The notes under the pieces were generated by a model. It saw only the letters and a program-made list of their open reading frames with translations. It did no database searches and was not told the DNA's origin. The position numbers were made by a program, and so were the translations under genes. From NCBI GenBank assembly GCA_023846275.1, contig JAIUJO010000227.1, positions 402,243-466,242 of the forward strand: DNA of 64,000 nt, written 5' to 3'. Of this stretch, positions 1 to 14,475 are shown piece after piece; the stretch's first letter is position 1; the number at the start of each line of letters is the position of its first letter. Source of the DNA: Vanilla planifolia. Lineage: Eukaryota; Streptophyta; Magnoliopsida; Asparagales; Orchidaceae.

Positions 1-3000
1 AATTATTTTACTTTTATTTTTGTTATAATGTCATGTATCTTTGAATATTTTATTATGTGACCTTTGCATCATTTTTTCTTTCATTATATTATAGTAATTT
101 AATTTATGTGATCTTAATTTTTGCATAAATATTCTTATTATTAAAACTAATAATTTATTATTATTTTTGTTTTTTTACTTAGTATATTGTAATAATTTAT
201 AATGAGATGTGATCAAGATAAAAAAAACTTCATTGAACTCATGTTGACTAGCTCTATCTAAATAAATATTCTTTCTAACTTTTTATCAATTTTATTTCCT
301 TTATAATTTGGCATGCTTTATAAGATATAATGAATCATATCTATTTTGATAATCAATGATGTTATATAGGATATTCTTAATATTTTAGGGTGCCACTATT
401 TAAAACTATTTATCTAATCTTTTTTTTCAAAGGTTTTGATTTTTTGTTCAATAACTATGCAACACTAAATCTCTTATAGTGTTACTTATACATCTCTTTG
501 ATTTTGTTGTAATACCTTACTTCAATTATTCTCATTTCAATTTTAATAAAAATTTACTTAATATAAAAATAATTTTTTGTTATTTTTCTAAATTATTTAC
601 TTTGGTAATTCATAGTATTCTAAAAAAAGTTTGTCGAATATTTTAAATATATTTTTAATGATCTTTAAGTGATTTATGTGACATTTAAATTCATAACTAA
701 TTTGACGATCAAGGTTGTTATCATTGATGTCCATAAAATCTTGGAATACATATTTCTTGCATAATTTATATCTTTTTATAAAATATCTTTCTTTGATTAT
801 GCTATTTTATTATGTAACTATAATTCTCGTTGTGGTTGTCCTTCATTTGCTTTGATTTGGGTATAGTATATTATTTCAATTGATCTTATTTTGGCCTAAT
901 TATTTTTTTACTTAATATTTAAATAATGACCTTGATTAATTTATCTTTAGTTTATTTAGAAATTTATAGTAATTTTAAATTAGGTCTAACAAAGATGAAA
1001 TAAAAATTATTGTATTCATTTTGATGAGTTATATCCAATTAAATGTTAACTAATATTTTTTAAAATATTCCATTTTTTAGGGTTTTGGCACATTTTATAA
1101 GGCATATCAATTTATATCAGATTTGAGGGTCAAGAATATTATACTTAATGTCCTTAGTACATTGGAATGTAGTGTTGTGATATTATTTTATCATTTCTTC
1201 AATGTTTCACATTGATTTGGTAATGTTATTATGATACTATAATTCTCCTCTCTTATAACCAATCATTTTTATTTTCTAAAATTATCTTGACTTAATTTAT
1301 GTAATTTTACCTTTATTATGTATTTATTAACTATAAGACAACTAATTAATTATTTTTTAGACTTATTTAAACAACATTAAGGATGTTGCACTATATATCT
1401 TTAGTATCTTTGAATTCAACTTTTCAACAAAATTTATCTTATTTTTTAAAATCTTTTAGATTAATTACACAATACTACTATGAAACTCTATTTCAACTTT
1501 TATACGATTTTTACATCTCTTTAATTTAGTAATATTATGTTGCTTGAATTTATCTTATTTCATTTTGGTAATATATATCTACATCATGATAAAAATCGTT
1601 TACAACAATTTTTTATTTATTTACTTAAATTAAGTTTTATTAAATTAATTTAATTTATCTCATTTATTATTTAATATATAGTTAATTTAAAATTAAAATA
1701 ATATTTTATTTTAATTTTTGCTTATTATTTTTAGGTAGTGTTCATTAATTCGAAATGTTGTTTGCTTGATATGAAATAAGCATCATTGGAATCATTTAAT
1801 CGAGTTCTTTATAATTATACTTTCAATTTTTCATTTTTTTAAAATATTTTATTTCTTATGTTTTTGACATATTTTGTGAGACAAATCAATTTGAACATGA
1901 TTTAAAGATCATTAATGTCACACTCAAACTCCTGTGTATCTTGGAATCCAATGTTCTTGTATGATTTTTCTGAATTATTAAAACTATTTTCTTTAATTTT
2001 GTTGTATTATATTAAGTAATTTAATGAAATTTTAGCTTTATTATATAATTAAGAAATAAAAAACTAATAATTTAGTATTAGTTTTGTATATATTCTTTGC
2101 TGTGTTGGAGTAATTCTAAACAAAGTTTAATCAAGATAATAATCATCAACAAGCTCGTCTCGATGAGCTTATTAATTTCATTTATTTGATATTTTTTAGA
2201 TATATTATTTTATGTGATTTTTACATGCATTACAAGAAATTTTGATTTGTACTTGATTTGATGACAAGGATGTTACTTTCAATATTTGTAGTATTTTGGA
2301 ATGAAACTTCTATATATAATTTATCTCATTTTATTAGATTTTTAGCTTTGATTTAGTTGTATTACTATATTACTCTAAATCTCCCAATGTGTCACCTTTA
2401 TGATGCACTGACATTTTTATAGTACATTACTTCAATTTTTCTCATTTTAGCTTTTAATACATAACAACTAAAAATTAAAATAATAGTTTATTATTATATA
2501 AGTTTTTTTTTATTTTGACAATTTGTGGTAATTCCAATCTAAGATTGGTACAAATAAGGAAAACCTTGCTGGACACATCATAGTGATTTTTATTGAATTA
2601 AAAGTTATTTTGTATTTTTTTAAAGAAGTTATCATCTAGGGTTTTTGCAAGCCCCATGAGAAAGTTTTATTCGTACATTATTTCATGATCAAAGACATTA
2701 CCCTTGATCTTTTTACTATCTTGGAATGTAACTTTACAATGTAATTTTATTCATTTTTTCAAATTTTCTTTGATTTATATTTCTTTAATTTATCTCCTCA
2801 TAGATTTAAAATATACTTTCATAACATTAAAATAAAAGTTTATTATTATGTATGCTTATTTAGTTTTGTAGTTCATAGTCATTACATGCAAGGTTTGATC
2901 AATGTGCAACAAATGTCATTTGAATCATCTTGATGAGCCTTATCTAATTACGTAATTATTCTTATATTAGAAAATATTTATCTTGCTAAGAGTTTAAATA

Positions 3001-3475
3001 GTTTATGAGTCATTTTTATTCATACCAAATTTGATGATGGAGGATGTTCCACATAGTCTCTTTGGTATTTGTGAACTCAACTTTTATTTTATCATATTAA
3101 CATCAAACCCTAATTCCACTATCATGTAACCTTTACTTTCCTTTGATTTCAATATATTACATTAACTTAAGTTATCACATTTTATTTTTAATATATATTT
3201 TCTTAATATTAAAGTATAAATTTTTTGTTATTTATGTTTAATTACTTTGGTAATTGGAATAATTATAAAGGAGGTTCGATGAATATTATGCAAAAGAGGT
3301 TATATTTAATTATATATTCATTTATATTATTAATTATTTTAATTTATAATATGTTGCATGCTTTATGAGACATTTTGATTCGTACCCAATTTGATGATTA
3401 AGGACTCTTCTATCGATCTCTTTAGTATCTTGGAAAGCAATATTTTTGTTTAATTTATCTCATTTATTGAAAGTG
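1..3475 (+). repeat. Diverged ~0.4-kb satellite array, plus orientation
   Basis: Tandem, strongly diverged copies of one AT-rich monomer. A recurring anchor (close to GATCAAGGATGTTACnCT, then CTTGGAATGCAAC) falls near 350, 705, 1120, 1375, 1905, 2255, 2685, 3035 and 3395, so spacing runs from about 255 to 525 bp and is mostly 350-430. Other landmarks recur in fixed order: GTTTTGGCATG, TTTGATTTGGTTATATTAC, a TTTATTATTATTTATGC stretch, and ATGAGCTCTATCTAATTAAA. No open frame longer than 60 codons runs through it. It is non-coding and enters the window already in progress. The uneven spacing points to internal deletions within monomers. Confidence 0.85.
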
Positions 3476-6400
3476 AGACAAACCAATATATAATTAATTG
3501 GAGATGAATATGTAATTAAATAAACAAAGCTTTAAAAATATAGAAATGAATATATAATTAAAGAGAACTCATTTAAACAAATCCAGCTGTGTTTGATTGT
3601 CTCAATCAGATCTTGTTTAGAATTATAATAAATTACCAAATTACAAAAGCATAAATAATAGAAAACTTTTATTTTAATTTTCACTAAATATAGACTAAAT
3701 CTAAATTAAAATAAAAAAGCAACATTATAATATATAATTAGATAAAATTGATGTGAGGATACATAAGTTAGATTTAGAGTTGCTTTGTAAATAAACTAAA
3801 TCAAAGTAAAAAAATTAATAAAGAAGACAAATTGTACAAGAAAGTTGCTTTCCAATAACTAAGAATATAAAGTATGACGTCTCCAATCATCAAATAAAGT
3901 ACTAATTTATATATCCTAAAGAGAATTGCAAAACAGAATAATATAAAACATTAAAATATGGAAATTAATACTAAATGTAGAGTGGTCATTGAGGTGAGTC
4001 AACAATTTAATTGCATTTGGAATTACTATTAACTAGAAAAATAAATAACTTTAGTTTTAACAAATTGTGTTTTTATTATTTTGTAAATATATGTTAAAAC
4101 TAAAGTGATACAAAATTAAACAATCTAATATAACAAAACTAAAGTGATAGTAGGTCTATAGTCAAGGTTATAGGAGTTACATGGCTATATAAGCAAATAT
4201 AAGGAAAACATTTTAAGAAAGATCATAAATTATATTAGAAATTTACATTCCAAGATAACAGATATAGGGTAAAATGATCAATTCTAAAGTTAGGTACAAA
4301 ACAAAAGCCAATAATACATACTAAAGCCATAGAAATGAGATATTGAAAAATTCAAAGATAAATATTTATTGGATTGAGATTGCTTGGATGAATCAAAAAT
4401 ATTTTTTGCTCGAATGGACTCGTTTGAAAGTACCATGAACTACCAAAATAAATAAACATACATAATAAAAAACTGTTATTTTTAAATAAAAAACAATATA
4501 ATAAAGATGATATTAGATGAATTCAAGCAATGTAAGATAGCATAAGCAAATAAATATAAAGGACACATAAGAGAAGAATGTGTGACTCAAAGTAATTTAG
4601 CAAAATAAAAGAAAACATTGGAATAAATAAGGATAACTTCTATGGAAAAGTTACATTCCAAAATACTAAAGATATAAAATGTAATATCCTTGATCATCCA
4701 ACAAGATACAAATAAAAAATAGTTATAATGGTTACTAAAGCAAAAAAAAAAATATAAAAAATATAAAAATGATTACTTAGTAAGATAGAGTTTCATTAGA
4801 TATATCCCAAAAACATTTGTTCTGCCCGAACTAGAGCTATTTAGGAACTACTATTAGGAATTTAATATTAACTAAATATATATTAAAACTAAAATTAATT
4901 AAAAATAAGTATTGTAGTATGATAAAAGCAAATTCATGTAAAGGTCACACATGATGAGGATAAGAGTTTTATTGTAGCAAAAACAAATTAAAGAGAAAGA
5001 CTTAGAAAAATATGATAGACTATGTCAGAATGTTGCACTCCAAGTTTTGAAAGTGATGAAATAAAATCGTTGATCATCAAATTTATATAAATTAAAATGA
5101 CTAGTAAAGTGTGAAAAATCTATAAAAAATTAAAAATATTTTAAAATATAAAAATATATATTAAATGAATAAAGATCATCTAGATGAGTTCAATCATATT
5201 TGTTTAGTCTCAATCGAAACTAATTAAGAATCATTACATAATACCAAAGTAAATAATCTTAAAAAATAATAAATTACAATTTTAATATTAAGTAAATATA
5301 CATTATCATGAAAACAAATAAATTAAAGCAATGTATTATAATGATATTAAATCTATGAAACAGTCAAATTAGAGTAGATTGAGTGTTACATATTAACATA
5401 ACAAAACCAAAATAAAATATAAAAAGAAATAATTGATTGATAATATTGCATTTTAATATACTAAGGAGATCGAGTGCAATAACCTTGAGTAACAAATCTA
5501 GTACGAATGAAAATATCTTGTAAATTGTATGCAAATATTCAAAATTAAAAGGTCTAAAAATATAAAAATGACACTATAATTAAATAATGCTCATGTTTGT
5601 CTTGTCTCATTAGACTAAAAATAGAATAAGTTACCAAAATAAATTCCCATAAATAATAATAATAATAATAAATTATTTTATTAATTTTATTTAAATATAA
5701 ATATTAATGTTAAAATTAGGTAAATTAAAGCAATGTAATAAAATAAGATCAAAGTGATGTAATGGTCATATGAGAGGGAATTTAAAGGAACATGGTGATA
5801 TAATAAAATCAAAGTAATGTTTTTGAAGAAATTATATAAATTTAATGAGAAAGTTATATAGTGACAAATTATGATCTTTGACTATCATATATTTAATCAT
5901 CAAACAGAGTATGAATTAGTGTCTCATAAAACATGTCAAAACATAATAAAATAAAATTTTAAAAGCTAAAAATTATTATCTAATTAGATAAAGTTCATTG
6001 AGATGGCCTTAATGGCATTTTTTCTTAAGTAGTCATGGTTTAGAATTAAAATTAATTACCGAAATAAATAAACATAAATCATTATAAATTATTAATTAAA
6101 TAATAAGTAAATATATTTTAAGTTGAGAAGAGATAAATTAAAAAATATATAATAAACCCAAATTAAAGAATCATAAAGGACACAAGAGAACGAATTTGAA
6201 AAAATAAGACAAATTCCATTAGTATTTTGTATTCGAATATATACACCAAAGAGATGCGGTGTAAGACCCTCGATCTCAAACTCATGAAGGACTCAAATAT
6301 TCACATAAAGTATTATGAAAAATCAAAAAATAAAATAATTATAAATTAAAAAAATAAATATTTAATTGAACAGAGCTCATTGAGATAAGTTCAATGATAT

Positions 6401-9400
6401 GAGTTTCATCTTCATTGGACATCATTTTTTATTACAAAGTATTGATAAATAACAAATAAAAATAATAAAAATAATATTTTATTATTAAGTAAATATACGA
6501 TAAATTTAAAATGAGAATATGAAAAACAGTAATTTTTCCTGATCAAGGTCATGTAAATGTTACCCATAAGGAGAACAAGAGCTTCATAGTAATATATAAC
6601 TAAATCAAAGCAACAATTTTGAAGAAATGATCAAATCGTGCAGGAAATTGTTTTATAAGACACTAAAGATATCGAGTGTAACAACGGTTATCATCAAATA
6701 AGGAACTAATCAAAATGACTTATAAAATATAGCTAAATAATAAAAAAAATTTATAATAAAAAAATTAATTTTAAGTAAGATAAAGCTCATCAAGATGATT
6801 GCAATGATGTTTGTTTCATCCTAATCAGACCATATTTGAAATTACCTTAAATATGCAACGTTAATTAGCATAATTAATAATAAATTATTATTTTTTAATC
6901 AAGTAAATATATATTAAAGATTAAATTATAGAAATTGAAGTAATGTAATACAACTAAAATAAAGTTATAAAAGTCCAAATAATAAAAGATTGTGTTACAT
7001 AATAATATAACAAAATACTTGAAAAGTTGTTGAAGAAATAAACTAAGTTATAGAAGAAATGGAATTAAAAGATGTTAAGGAATCTAGAATAATATACTTG
7101 ATTATCAAATAATGCCAATAAAAATAACTTATAATGCATGCTAAAGTCATCAAGAATAAATTATTCTAAACTTTAAAAATAAATCTTTGGTTAGATAGAT
7201 CTCCACAAGATTAGCCAAAATAAGATTATTTTTTTGTAGGGCTTCATTTGGAATTAATGCAAAATATCAAAATAAATAAGCATAACTAAAAAATTAATTA
7301 TTTTAAAGTTATGTGAACGTATAATAAAGCTCAAATGAGATACATTTGATAGGAAAGTCCCACTCTACGACACAAAGCAAGTGCTGTAATATCCTCTATC
7401 ATCAAATCATGTATAAATTAAAATGTGTCCTAATGAATGGCAAAGCCATAGAAAATAAAATATTTAAAAGTTTAAAATGAATATTTAATCAGATAGAACT
7501 CATCAAGATGTGTCCAAAAAAATTGATTTATCCTGATCTAAACTCGTTGCTAAACGCTATAAATTACAAAAGTAATTGAGCATAAATAATAATAAATTAT
7601 TACTTCAATTTTAATTAAATATTTAGTAAAATTGAAGTATATTAAATTGAAGCACTATAATGTAGTTAAATTTAGGCATTCTATGAGACACATGATACAA
7701 TATATAGAGATATGTAGTATTATAACAAAATAAAAAAAACATTTAAGGAAAATAGATAAATTATACAAGAAAGTTTCCTTCCAAAACACAATGCATATTA
7801 TGTATAGCATCATTGATTGTGAAATCAAGTATGAATTAAAAAGTTATATAAATATTAAAAAAGTAATTGAAAATAGAAAAAAATAATTATTTAATTGCAT
7901 AGAGCTCAATAAGATGAGACCAATGACACTTATTTCATCTTAGTAAGACATTGTATTAAATTATCACAAATCTTTAATGTAAATGAGCATAAAACATATT
8001 AAATTATTATTTTAAAATTAAATAAATATATGTTAAAGTTGAAATAAAAAAAATTGGTTGAATCTAATATAACCAAATTAAAGCAAAAGTGTTGAAGAAA
8101 TGAATTAAAGTATAAGAGAAACTTGCATTCAAAGATATAAAGAAGATTGAGTGTAATATCTTTGATTACCAAATTATTTATGAATTAAAATGACTCAAAT
8201 AGAATGCAACCTACTTTGAAAAAAAGACCTAAAAATATAATTATAAATGTTAAATTGAATAGAACTCTTTGAGATGAGTCTAATGACTTCTATTTTATTT
8301 GAATCAAGCATCATTTTGGATCGCTGTGAATTACAAAAATAAAATAAACATTAAAAAATAAGTTTTTATTGTTAAATAAATATATAAAATAGCAAAAATA
8401 AAGTTAACTATGGCAATGTAACATAACCAAAGCTAAGTGATATAAAGTCACATGAGGGGATAATTTGAGATAAGTACTAACATTGTAGAATGAAATAAAA
8501 CAATTGGAAAAAATAAGAAAAATACTATGAAAATGTTACTTTTAAATAAACTCATGAGGTTTACTGTAGCATCATCAATTATGAAATCCGATATGAATTG
8601 AAATATCTCAAATAATGTGACTATTTACTAAAAAGATACCTTATTATTTATATAATTAAATATTTAATTATTTAGTAATCATCAAGATGACTCAAATGAG
8701 TTTTGTTTTATCTTAATTAAAACTTAATTAGAATTATATCAAATTAAATAAGCATGAATAATAATAAATTTTATTTTAACATCAACCAAATGAATATTAA
8801 AGTTCAAAAAAGATAAATTATTATAGTGTAATATAGAGTATAAAAATTTTGTATTCGTCATAAGAGAGTTGATATAAAGTGTCTTTCTAGTATAACTTTA
8901 TTAGTGTAAAACATTTGAAGAAAAGAGATAAATTATATATAAAAGTTAGATTCTTAGGTCCGAATCAAAATAACTTATTAATCATGCTGAAATGCATTAA
9001 AATAAAATTAATAAATGTAAAAAAAATCATTTTAATCTTATGATGCTTTTTGAGATGAGTCAATTGATATCTGTTTAGTTTTGATCATACTGGGTTCGGA
9101 ATTACCTCGCATTAATAATGTAAAAAAGCTTAAATTGTAATAAATATTTATTTTAATATTTGTAAAATAAATAATAAATCTAAAATAAGAAAAATTATGA
9201 CAATATAATATAATAAAAATAAAGCAATGTAAAGGTCACATGAGAGAAGTATCTGAGTTATGTAAAAATTTGACTAATCCAATGCAATCAATTTGTAAAA
9301 ATAAGAAAATAACATAGGAAAATTGCATCACAAGATAAGTTGATTTAGTATTACATCTTATGCCATTAAATATGTAATAAATGAAAATATCTTGTAAAGA

Positions 9401-12400
9401 TTACATTGAAGAGTACTGTTGAGGTCAGCCTAGAAACATTTGTTTCATATCATTTGACCTCATTCAAGATTTCTATTAATTTTCAAAGTAAATAACCTTA
9501 TAGAACAATATATCATTATTTTTGTATTTAACAAGTATATATTAAAGCCAAAATAACATAAATTTAAGAAAAGTAATATAACCAAACTGAATCATAAACA
9601 TCACATGTAAGGAGTTTTAAAGTTACATTGTATTTGAACCAAATGAAAAGAAATAATGAAATGATATACATTTTTTGAAAGTGTTGCTTTTGATGGTCCT
9701 AAGGTGATCGAGTTTAATATCATCAATCATTAACACAAGTATTATTCAAACTTTTCATAAAGAATGCAAAAACCCTAGAAAAATAGAAAAATAGAGAAAA
9801 GAAGATTTAGTTGCATAGAGGTCATCAAAATGAGTCCAATTATGCTTTTCCCTTCTAGATTGGACTTTGTTTTGAATGAAATTTAATTATCAAAATAAAA
9901 AAAATGAAAAGAAATTATCATTCTAACATTTTGTAAATGTGCTTTAAAGCTTAAAAGAGAAAAATTATAGAAATGTAATCTTAAACAATACAGGCAATGT
10001 AAAAGTTTTACAAGAGGAGAACTAGAGTTACATATCAATATCCCAAATTAATGTTAAAATTTTGAAAAGATGATATAAATTTTATAAGAAAGTTACATTC
10101 CAATATTTTAGGGAGAAGTCATGTAATATCCTCTATTGTTAAACAAGATACTAAAAAATTGCCTCAAAGAGTGCCAAAACTATTGAAAAAATAAATTTAA
10201 AAAATTAAAATTAATATCTAGTTGGATAAAGGACATCGAGAAGAGGCCAACACATTAGTTTAGTGTCACTTGAACCACATTTTAAGTTGTCAAGAATGAC
10301 CATAGTAAATAAGGATAAAAAATAGATAATTGTTTTATTTAATTTTATGTAAATATTAGAAAAAGAAACAATGAGATAAATTAAAGCAATATAATGTCAC
10401 CAAATTAAAGTGATGTAAAGCTTACATTATAGGAGATTTAGAATAACATACCAATAAAATCATAAAAAGAAAAAAATTTGAAAAAAGTGATAAATTATAC
10501 ATGAGAGTTATGTTGCAAGATACTAGAGTGATCAAGGGTAACATCCTTGATTTTCAAATATGTAACCAATCAAAACATCTTAGAATGTTTTAGAAAACAC
10601 TAGAAATAAAATATTGAGAAATATAAAATTCAATATTTAACAACGTATCTTATTGGGATGTATTCAATTATGCCTTTTCAAACCCACCTGACCTTAATTT
10701 GAATTTCTATGACCAAATACATTTTTTTAATATTAGCTAAATATATAATAAAATTAAAATAAGATAAATTCTGGAAATGAAATATAACCAATTCAAAATG
10801 ATGCAAACATCACACAACGAGAAAACTTTGAATGTCATTGTAACATAATGCAATTGAATCATAACTTTTTTAAAAAATGAGATGAATTATAGATAAAGTT
10901 TGCCATCTAGATACTAAGGAAATCAAGTTTAATGTCTTTGATCATCAAATCTAGTACATACCAAAATGTCTCATTGGGACAATTACAATGAGATTTTTTT
11001 CACCTCGAATGGACTTCTTTTCGAATTATTATGAATTAAAGAATAAATAAGTCTAAATAATGATATAATTTTATTTTATAATTAAGTAAATTATATTGAA
11101 GAATAAATGAATTAATTTCAAGAATATAATATAATAATATTAAAGCAATTCAAATATGACATAAATGAGATTTAAAGTTAGAAAGTAATATATAAAAAAA
11201 TAGAAATATTTGAGGAAATGAGATAATTGTGTGACAAAAGTACATTCCAATATACAAGGATAATTAGTATAGCTTATTCAACCACGAAATATGGCATTAA
11301 TTGAAATGTTTAATAAAGCTTGTGAAAGCCCAAGAAAATAAAATATTTTTTTCAAAATTGTAGTTTATATTTAATTGGATAGTGCTTGAGAAGATGAATG
11401 CAAAAAGTTGTTGTCAAGATTAGACCTCATTTTGAATTACTGTAAAATATAAAAATAAATAAACATGAAAAATAAATTATTATTTTAATAACAAGTAAAT
11501 GTAAAGTTTAATTTAAAGAAATTAAAGCAATATATATAACCTAATGAAGCTATGTAAAGGTCAGATGAAAGGATATATGGAGTTTTAAATCAATATAACT
11601 AAATCAAAGAAAATAAAGTTGAAGAAATGAGTTGGATTATAAGAGAAAGTTAAATTCCAAAAAACAAAGTGATTAAGTGTAATATCATTGATCACTGAAT
11701 TATGTACAAAATGAGAATGCCCCATAAAAATGGTCAAAATATTTAAAATATTTTTTTGGACAATATGAAAAGCAGTTTTTAATGGGATAAAGTTTATTAA
11801 GATGATGTTTATTTTATATTAATTGAGCATCATTTACAATTATCACAAATTATTAAATTTAATATACATAACAAATAATAATTTTTAATGTTACACAGAT
11901 ATATGTTAAAGCTAAAATTTGATAAATTGATACAACACAATATAACCAAATCAAAGTGATATAAAGGTTGCACGATGAGAAATTTTGAGTAAGATACTAA
12001 TATATCCAATTCAAGATAAAACTAGTGTAAAGTGGAGAAACTATATAAGAAACTTGTATTCCAGGATACCTGAGAGATATAAAGTAATATTCTCAAACAT
12101 CAAAAAAGATTAAAATTAAAATATCATATAAATCTTGCCAAAGTCATAAATAAGCTCTAGAGAAGTCCAAGGATGATTTGTTTCGGTTTTATTTGACAAT
12201 GCTTCAAATAACTACTAATTACCAAAGCAAATAAGCATAAAAACATAAATTATTTTTTCAATGTTAGCTAAATATATTTGTATATTAATGCTGAAGAAAA
12301 ATTAAATAAATAAATGAAACATAATAAAATTAAAGCATTGTAAAGTTCAAATGAGTTGAGTTTTAGAGTTATTGAGTGATGCAACAAAATTGAAGGGAAA

Positions 12401-14475
12401 CATTTAAAGAAATGATACAAATTATAAGAGTAAGAAAAATTCTAAGATATGAAGGAGATTAAGTGTAACATCATTGATAAGAAATCCAAGCATGACAAAA
12501 AGGACAAGTAATGCATGCAAAAAGACTAAACATAAAATAGCCAAAACCATTAAGAAATATATATTGAAGTTCAAATGAGATAAATTAAAATTATGTAATA
12601 TAAACAAACAAAAATGATATTAAGGCCACACAATAAGGAATTACAACTATAAAGAAATATATGCAAATGAAAGTGACAAAACTTGAAGAAATGAGATAAA
12701 TATTATGTGAAAGCTACATTCCAAGATACTAAAGAAAACTAGAATAAATCTTTGATCATTAAATTAGGTACAAATCAACATTTTCTTTATAAAACATGCT
12801 AAAGTTATAAGAAACATAATACTTTAAAATTAAAGAATGAACATTTAATTTGCCGAGGTCATGCAAATGAGAGCAACATCTTTTTTTCCAAACAAATCAG
12901 GCCTGATATTACTCAAAATTACCAAAATAAATTTGCATAAAAAAAAATAAATTATTATTTTAAAATATAATTACATAATAAAAAAAAGACTTAGATCAAA
13001 TAGAGTAAATTAATAGAGTATAACCAAATCAAGATAAAGGTGAGATAAGAGGAGAAATAGTTTTTTACAGTAACATAACCAAAATAAAACAAAAATTTTA
13101 TTAAATAAGATAAATTGTACTTGAAAGTTGCATTCCAAAGTATTAAAAATACCTTGTATGACATCCCTACTCATCAACTATGATACAAATTAAAATTGCT
13201 TCTAAATCATAATAGTGCCCTAGAAAAAAATTACAAAATTTATTATTTAAAATTTAATTAGATAGAGTTGGTTTGATTAGTTTGACAATGTTTATCTTAT
13301 CTTGAGCAAAACATGTTGGCATCTGCTAGAAATTACTAAAATAGGAAAGACTAATTAAAAATATATTTTTATTTTAATATTAAGTAAATATATGTGAAAG
13401 CTTAGATAAGTTAAATTGAACTAATATAGTATAACCAAATTGAAGCAACTTAAGTGCCACAAAGAAAGGGAATTGAGTTTGATAATATTATAGCAAAATT
13501 AATGGCAAAAAGTTTGAATAAAATAGTTAAATTATATTAGAGAGTTACATTCCAAGATTTTAAAGAGAACATGTGTAAGCACCTCAATCATAAAAAAAGT
13601 ATAATTCAAATGACTCAAAATAATTACCAATTTTATAAAAAATAAATAAATTTAAAAGAATAAAAATTAATATTTAATTTTATAGAATAAATTAAGTGGA
13701 GTTAAATGACATTTTTCTAAGTTATATTGGACATCATTTAGCATTACTCTATATTACCCAAGTATGTAAAAGTAAATATTTAAAAATTATTATTTTAATA
13801 TTAAGTAAATATATATTAAATTTTAATTGAGATAAATTTAAGCAATCTAATAATACCATATCAAATAAATTAAAAGGTCAAATGAGCATAGACTTAGAGT
13901 CGGATATCCATATAACTAAATTAAAGTAAAATCTTTGAAGAAATGAGATAAAGTGTACGAGAAAGTTGCATTAAAAGATTCAATGGGAATGAACTATAAC
14001 ATCATCAACTGTTAAATTAGGCTTGAATCATAATATATCTCAAAATGTGCCAAACTCTTAGTAAATAAAACTTTAGAAAAATATTAAAAATAATTATTTA
14101 TTTAGATAAAGCTCATTTAGACTTGTCCAATGACATTTGTTTCATCTCAATTAAACTTATTTATAATTGTAAAAAATGGCAATGTGAATAAGCATAAATA
14201 TTAAAACATTATAATTTTAAATTTATGTAAATATATATTAAAGGTTTAATATGATAAATTGAACTAATATAATATTGCCAAATTAAAGCGATGTAAAGGC
14301 TAAATGAGAGGATATTTAGAATTATATGGTAATCTAAATGAAAGTGAATTTTTTAAAAAAAAGAGAAATTATACGTGGAAGTTGTATTCTAGCAAACCAT
14401 TAAGATTGTGTGTAACATCTTTATTCATTACATAGATTATTAATTGAATGTCTTGCAAGGCCTGCAAAATTACTT
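3476..14475 (-). repeat. Diverged ~0.4-kb satellite array, minus orientation (about 28 monomers)
   Basis: The same monomer as at 1-3475, reverse-complemented. The anchor, now reading CATTCCAAGATACTAAAG then CATCCTTGATCATC, recurs near 3850, 4250, 4665, 5036, 5450, 5850, 6230, 6650, 7065, 7350, 7770, 8118, 8537, 8946, 9326, 9685, 10085, 10512, 10903, 11240, 11653, 12056, 12438, 12716, 13130, 13547, 13968 and 14383. Typical spacing is 350-420 bp. Short units (7065 to 7350, 12438 to 12716) have lost internal segments. The orientation flip is at about 3470-3490, with no other sequence between the arms. This is the longest uninterrupted array in the window. Confidence 0.87.
5652..5672. repeat. (TAA)n microsatellite
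   Basis: About seven uninterrupted TAA/AAT triplets lying in the part of the satellite monomer that normally reads ATAATAATAAATTATT. It looks like local slippage expansion of a motif the monomer already contains. Confidence 0.8.

Noticed and set aside
1-14475. CRISPR-like regular repeats
   Set aside because: Repeat units are ~0.4 kb and diverged throughout, with no short identical repeats separated by unique spacers, and the DNA is eukaryotic in character.
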